A stretch of 43,362 nt of DNA, taken from NCBI GenBank assembly GCA_001798595.1, contig MGSS01000123.1, forward strand, positions 1 through 43,362, given 5' to 3'. The position numbers were made by a program, and so were the translations under genes. The stretch is from Deltaproteobacteria bacterium RIFCSPLOWO2_12_FULL_60_19. GTDB lineage: Bacteria > Desulfobacterota > Binatia > UBA9968. The notes beneath the pieces are model-generated. The model saw only the letters and a list, made by a program, of their open reading frames with translations, did no database searches and had not been told where the DNA came from. Positions 42,263 to 43,362 of this stretch are shown here, one piece after another; position 1 is the stretch's first letter; each line of letters opens with the position of its first letter.

Positions 42263-43362
42263 TTACGCCCCCACGCGCAACGCCGCGGGCAGCTCTCTTC
42301 CCTGCCGCCACTGGTTCATCTCCCGGATCGATTCCATGAGATGCGTGTCGATCATGCCGTTGTCGGCGGGGTCTCGAATGACCCCCTTGGGATCGAGTCC
42401 CTGCTGGACTCTGGCGATCTCGCGTTTCATCATCTCCCGCAGCATAACGACGCCCCTGTCCGATGTCGCCAGCCGCTCGCGCGTCCGGTCGGCGATCGGC
42501 CCCTGAGTCTCCCAGGCCATGTGGTCCTGCGCCTGGACCTCGTTCAGGCGAAACCTGGTATCGGGGTGGATCGCATCCGGCGGATTTTTGTACGGCTTGA
42601 CGTATTCCACCGGCGGCTCGTCGTTTTCGACCAGGCTCCCGTCTTCGGTCGGCAGGAAGCGGACGATAAAAATCATCGTGTGCGTGTCGTCGATCGGCAC
42701 TCTGATTTGCGCGCCGTTGAACTGCCGCAAGACGTTCGGGAACATCACCGGATGCTCGTCGACAACGCCGTTTTTGTACTTTCTCTTCTTGAGTATCCCC
42801 ATCGGCACTTCGAAGAAGTCGAAGCTCTCGACATCGTCGGTGAATCCGCGCGTGGTGTTGACCGGCTTGCGGCGCCCGGCGTCGAGGGCCGTCTCCTGGT
42901 GCAGGATCTGCAAGTGAGCCGGATCGACCGAGTTTTCCATCGCCTGAAACCAGTTGCAGTCGAGCTGCGGCTGAACGAAGAGTTTCCGGCGGCCGTCCTT
43001 GCGCGCGTAGACGTCATACTGGGGAATTAGCGGCGCGGGCTCCGGCCCCAGGTAAGCCCAGTAGAGCCCGATGAACTTCTGCACCGGGTAAGCCTTGTGT
43101 TTTACCGTCAGCGTGAATTTGCTCTCCGCCGGCTCGGGCGGCGTTTCTAGGCAGTTGCCCTGCACGTCGTAAAGCCAGCCGTGATAGGCGCAAGCGATCC
43201 CGCGCTCCTCCACTCTGCCGTAGCACAGCGAAGCGCCGCGGTGGGAGCAGCGATCGTCCAGCAGTCCCACTCTTCCCTTTTTATCGCGGAACAAGACGAG
43301 ATTTTCTGCAAGCACGCGGACGAATTTGGTGGGCTTCTCCTCGGTCAGCTCCTGGGCGACGG
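42263..43362 (-). CDS. Rieske aromatic-ring oxygenase, phthalate-4,5-dioxygenase type (copy C), 5' end cut by window
   Basis: The frame stays open to the right edge (ELTEEKPTKFVRVLAENLVL), so about 35 N-terminal residues are missing when compared with copies A and B. The Rieske ligands are in DDRCSHRGAS and IACAYHGW. The mononuclear site is MENSVDPAHLQILH, and a late aspartate lies in TRERLATSDRG. The VPIDDTHTMIFIV strand is shared with the paralogues, but the insertion RKPVNTTRGFTDDVESFDFF differs from copies A and B, so the substrate pocket is probably different. It is the most upstream visible gene of the ten-gene operon and needs a reductase encoded elsewhere. Confidence 0.93.
   Translation of the reverse strand, partial: VAQELTEEKPTKFVRVLAENLVLFRDKKGRVGLLDDRCSHRGASLCYGRVEERGIACAYHGWLYDVQGNCLETPPEPAESKFTLTVKHKAYPVQKFIGLYWAYLGPEPAPLIPQYDVYARKDGRRKLFVQPQLDCNWFQAMENSVDPAHLQILHQETALDAGRRKPVNTTRGFTDDVESFDFFEVPMGILKKRKYKNGVVDEHPVMFPNVLRQFNGAQIRVPIDDTHTMIFIVRFLPTEDGSLVENDEPPVEYVKPYKNPPDAIHPDTRFRLNEVQAQDHMAWETQGPIADRTRERLATSDRGVVMLREMMKREIARVQQGLDPKGVIRDPADNGMIDTHLMESIREMNQWRQGRELPAALRVGA

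Overview
The window is about 60% G+C by eye. It looks like the chromosome of an uncultured, probably soil- or sediment-dwelling bacterium that degrades aromatic or other carboxylated organics. The evidence is phthalate-dioxygenase-type Rieske oxygenases, LigB-type extradiol dioxygenases, a molybdenum hydroxylase, a class III CoA-transferase, two LLM (luciferase-like) oxidoreductases, ferric-type ABC importers, a TctC-type binding protein and many intergenic palindromes. This mix is familiar from lineages such as Binatota, Tectomicrobia or Rokubacteria, but no marker gene here fixes the taxon; that placement is inference. No rRNA, tRNA, CRISPR array or phage gene was recognised.

Region 1 (1-12.1 kb) is mixed. 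It opens with a cut-off FG-GAP beta-propeller gene, a membrane protein and an alternative-oxidase-like di-iron protein in one plus-strand operon. An orphan TctC-type binding protein, dihydroxy-acid dehydratase (ilvD) and a secreted alpha/beta hydrolase follow on the minus strand. A small toxin-antitoxin island (7.2-8.2 kb), an N-formylglutamate-amidohydrolase-like protein, a beta-carbonic anhydrase and a GarR-type reductase are next on the plus strand. A convergent MFS transporter closes the region behind a cluster of palindromes.

Region 2 (12.2-20.3 kb) is a co-directional minus-strand cluster read from 20.25 kb downward: CaiB/BaiF CoA-transferase, BNR beta-propeller, LLM oxidoreductase, two creatinase-like M24 paralogues that have lost metal ligands, a second LLM oxidoreductase and, after a 9-bp tandem repeat, an amidohydrolase-fold protein. 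It looks like an uncharacterised catabolic operon.

Region 3 (20.3-25.5 kb) holds a small DUF5647-like gene, a MITE-like element, a small secreted membrane protein and a three-subunit molybdenum hydroxylase (small, medium and large subunits) whose active-site loop is not that of true CO dehydrogenase.

Region 4 (25.6-43.4 kb) is the most interesting. One LigB-type extradiol dioxygenase, a RidA gene with a truncated second copy 700 bp away and an orphan antitoxin lie at its left side. A Rieske-LigB pair and then an unbroken ten-gene minus-strand operon reach the right edge: Rieske, class II aldolase/decarboxylase-like, ABC ATPase, double-domain permease, two binding proteins, Rieske, bicupin, second double-domain permease and second ATPase. 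The simplest reading is import of an aromatic carboxylate by two ABC systems, ring hydroxylation by Rieske enzymes, decarboxylation by the class II aldolase-fold enzyme and ring cleavage by LigB-type enzymes. No Rieske reductase or ferredoxin is visible. Several gene junctions carry orphan C-terminal tails of otherwise missing genes (glyoxalase-like, cupin, RidA, one unknown), which suggests past rearrangement.
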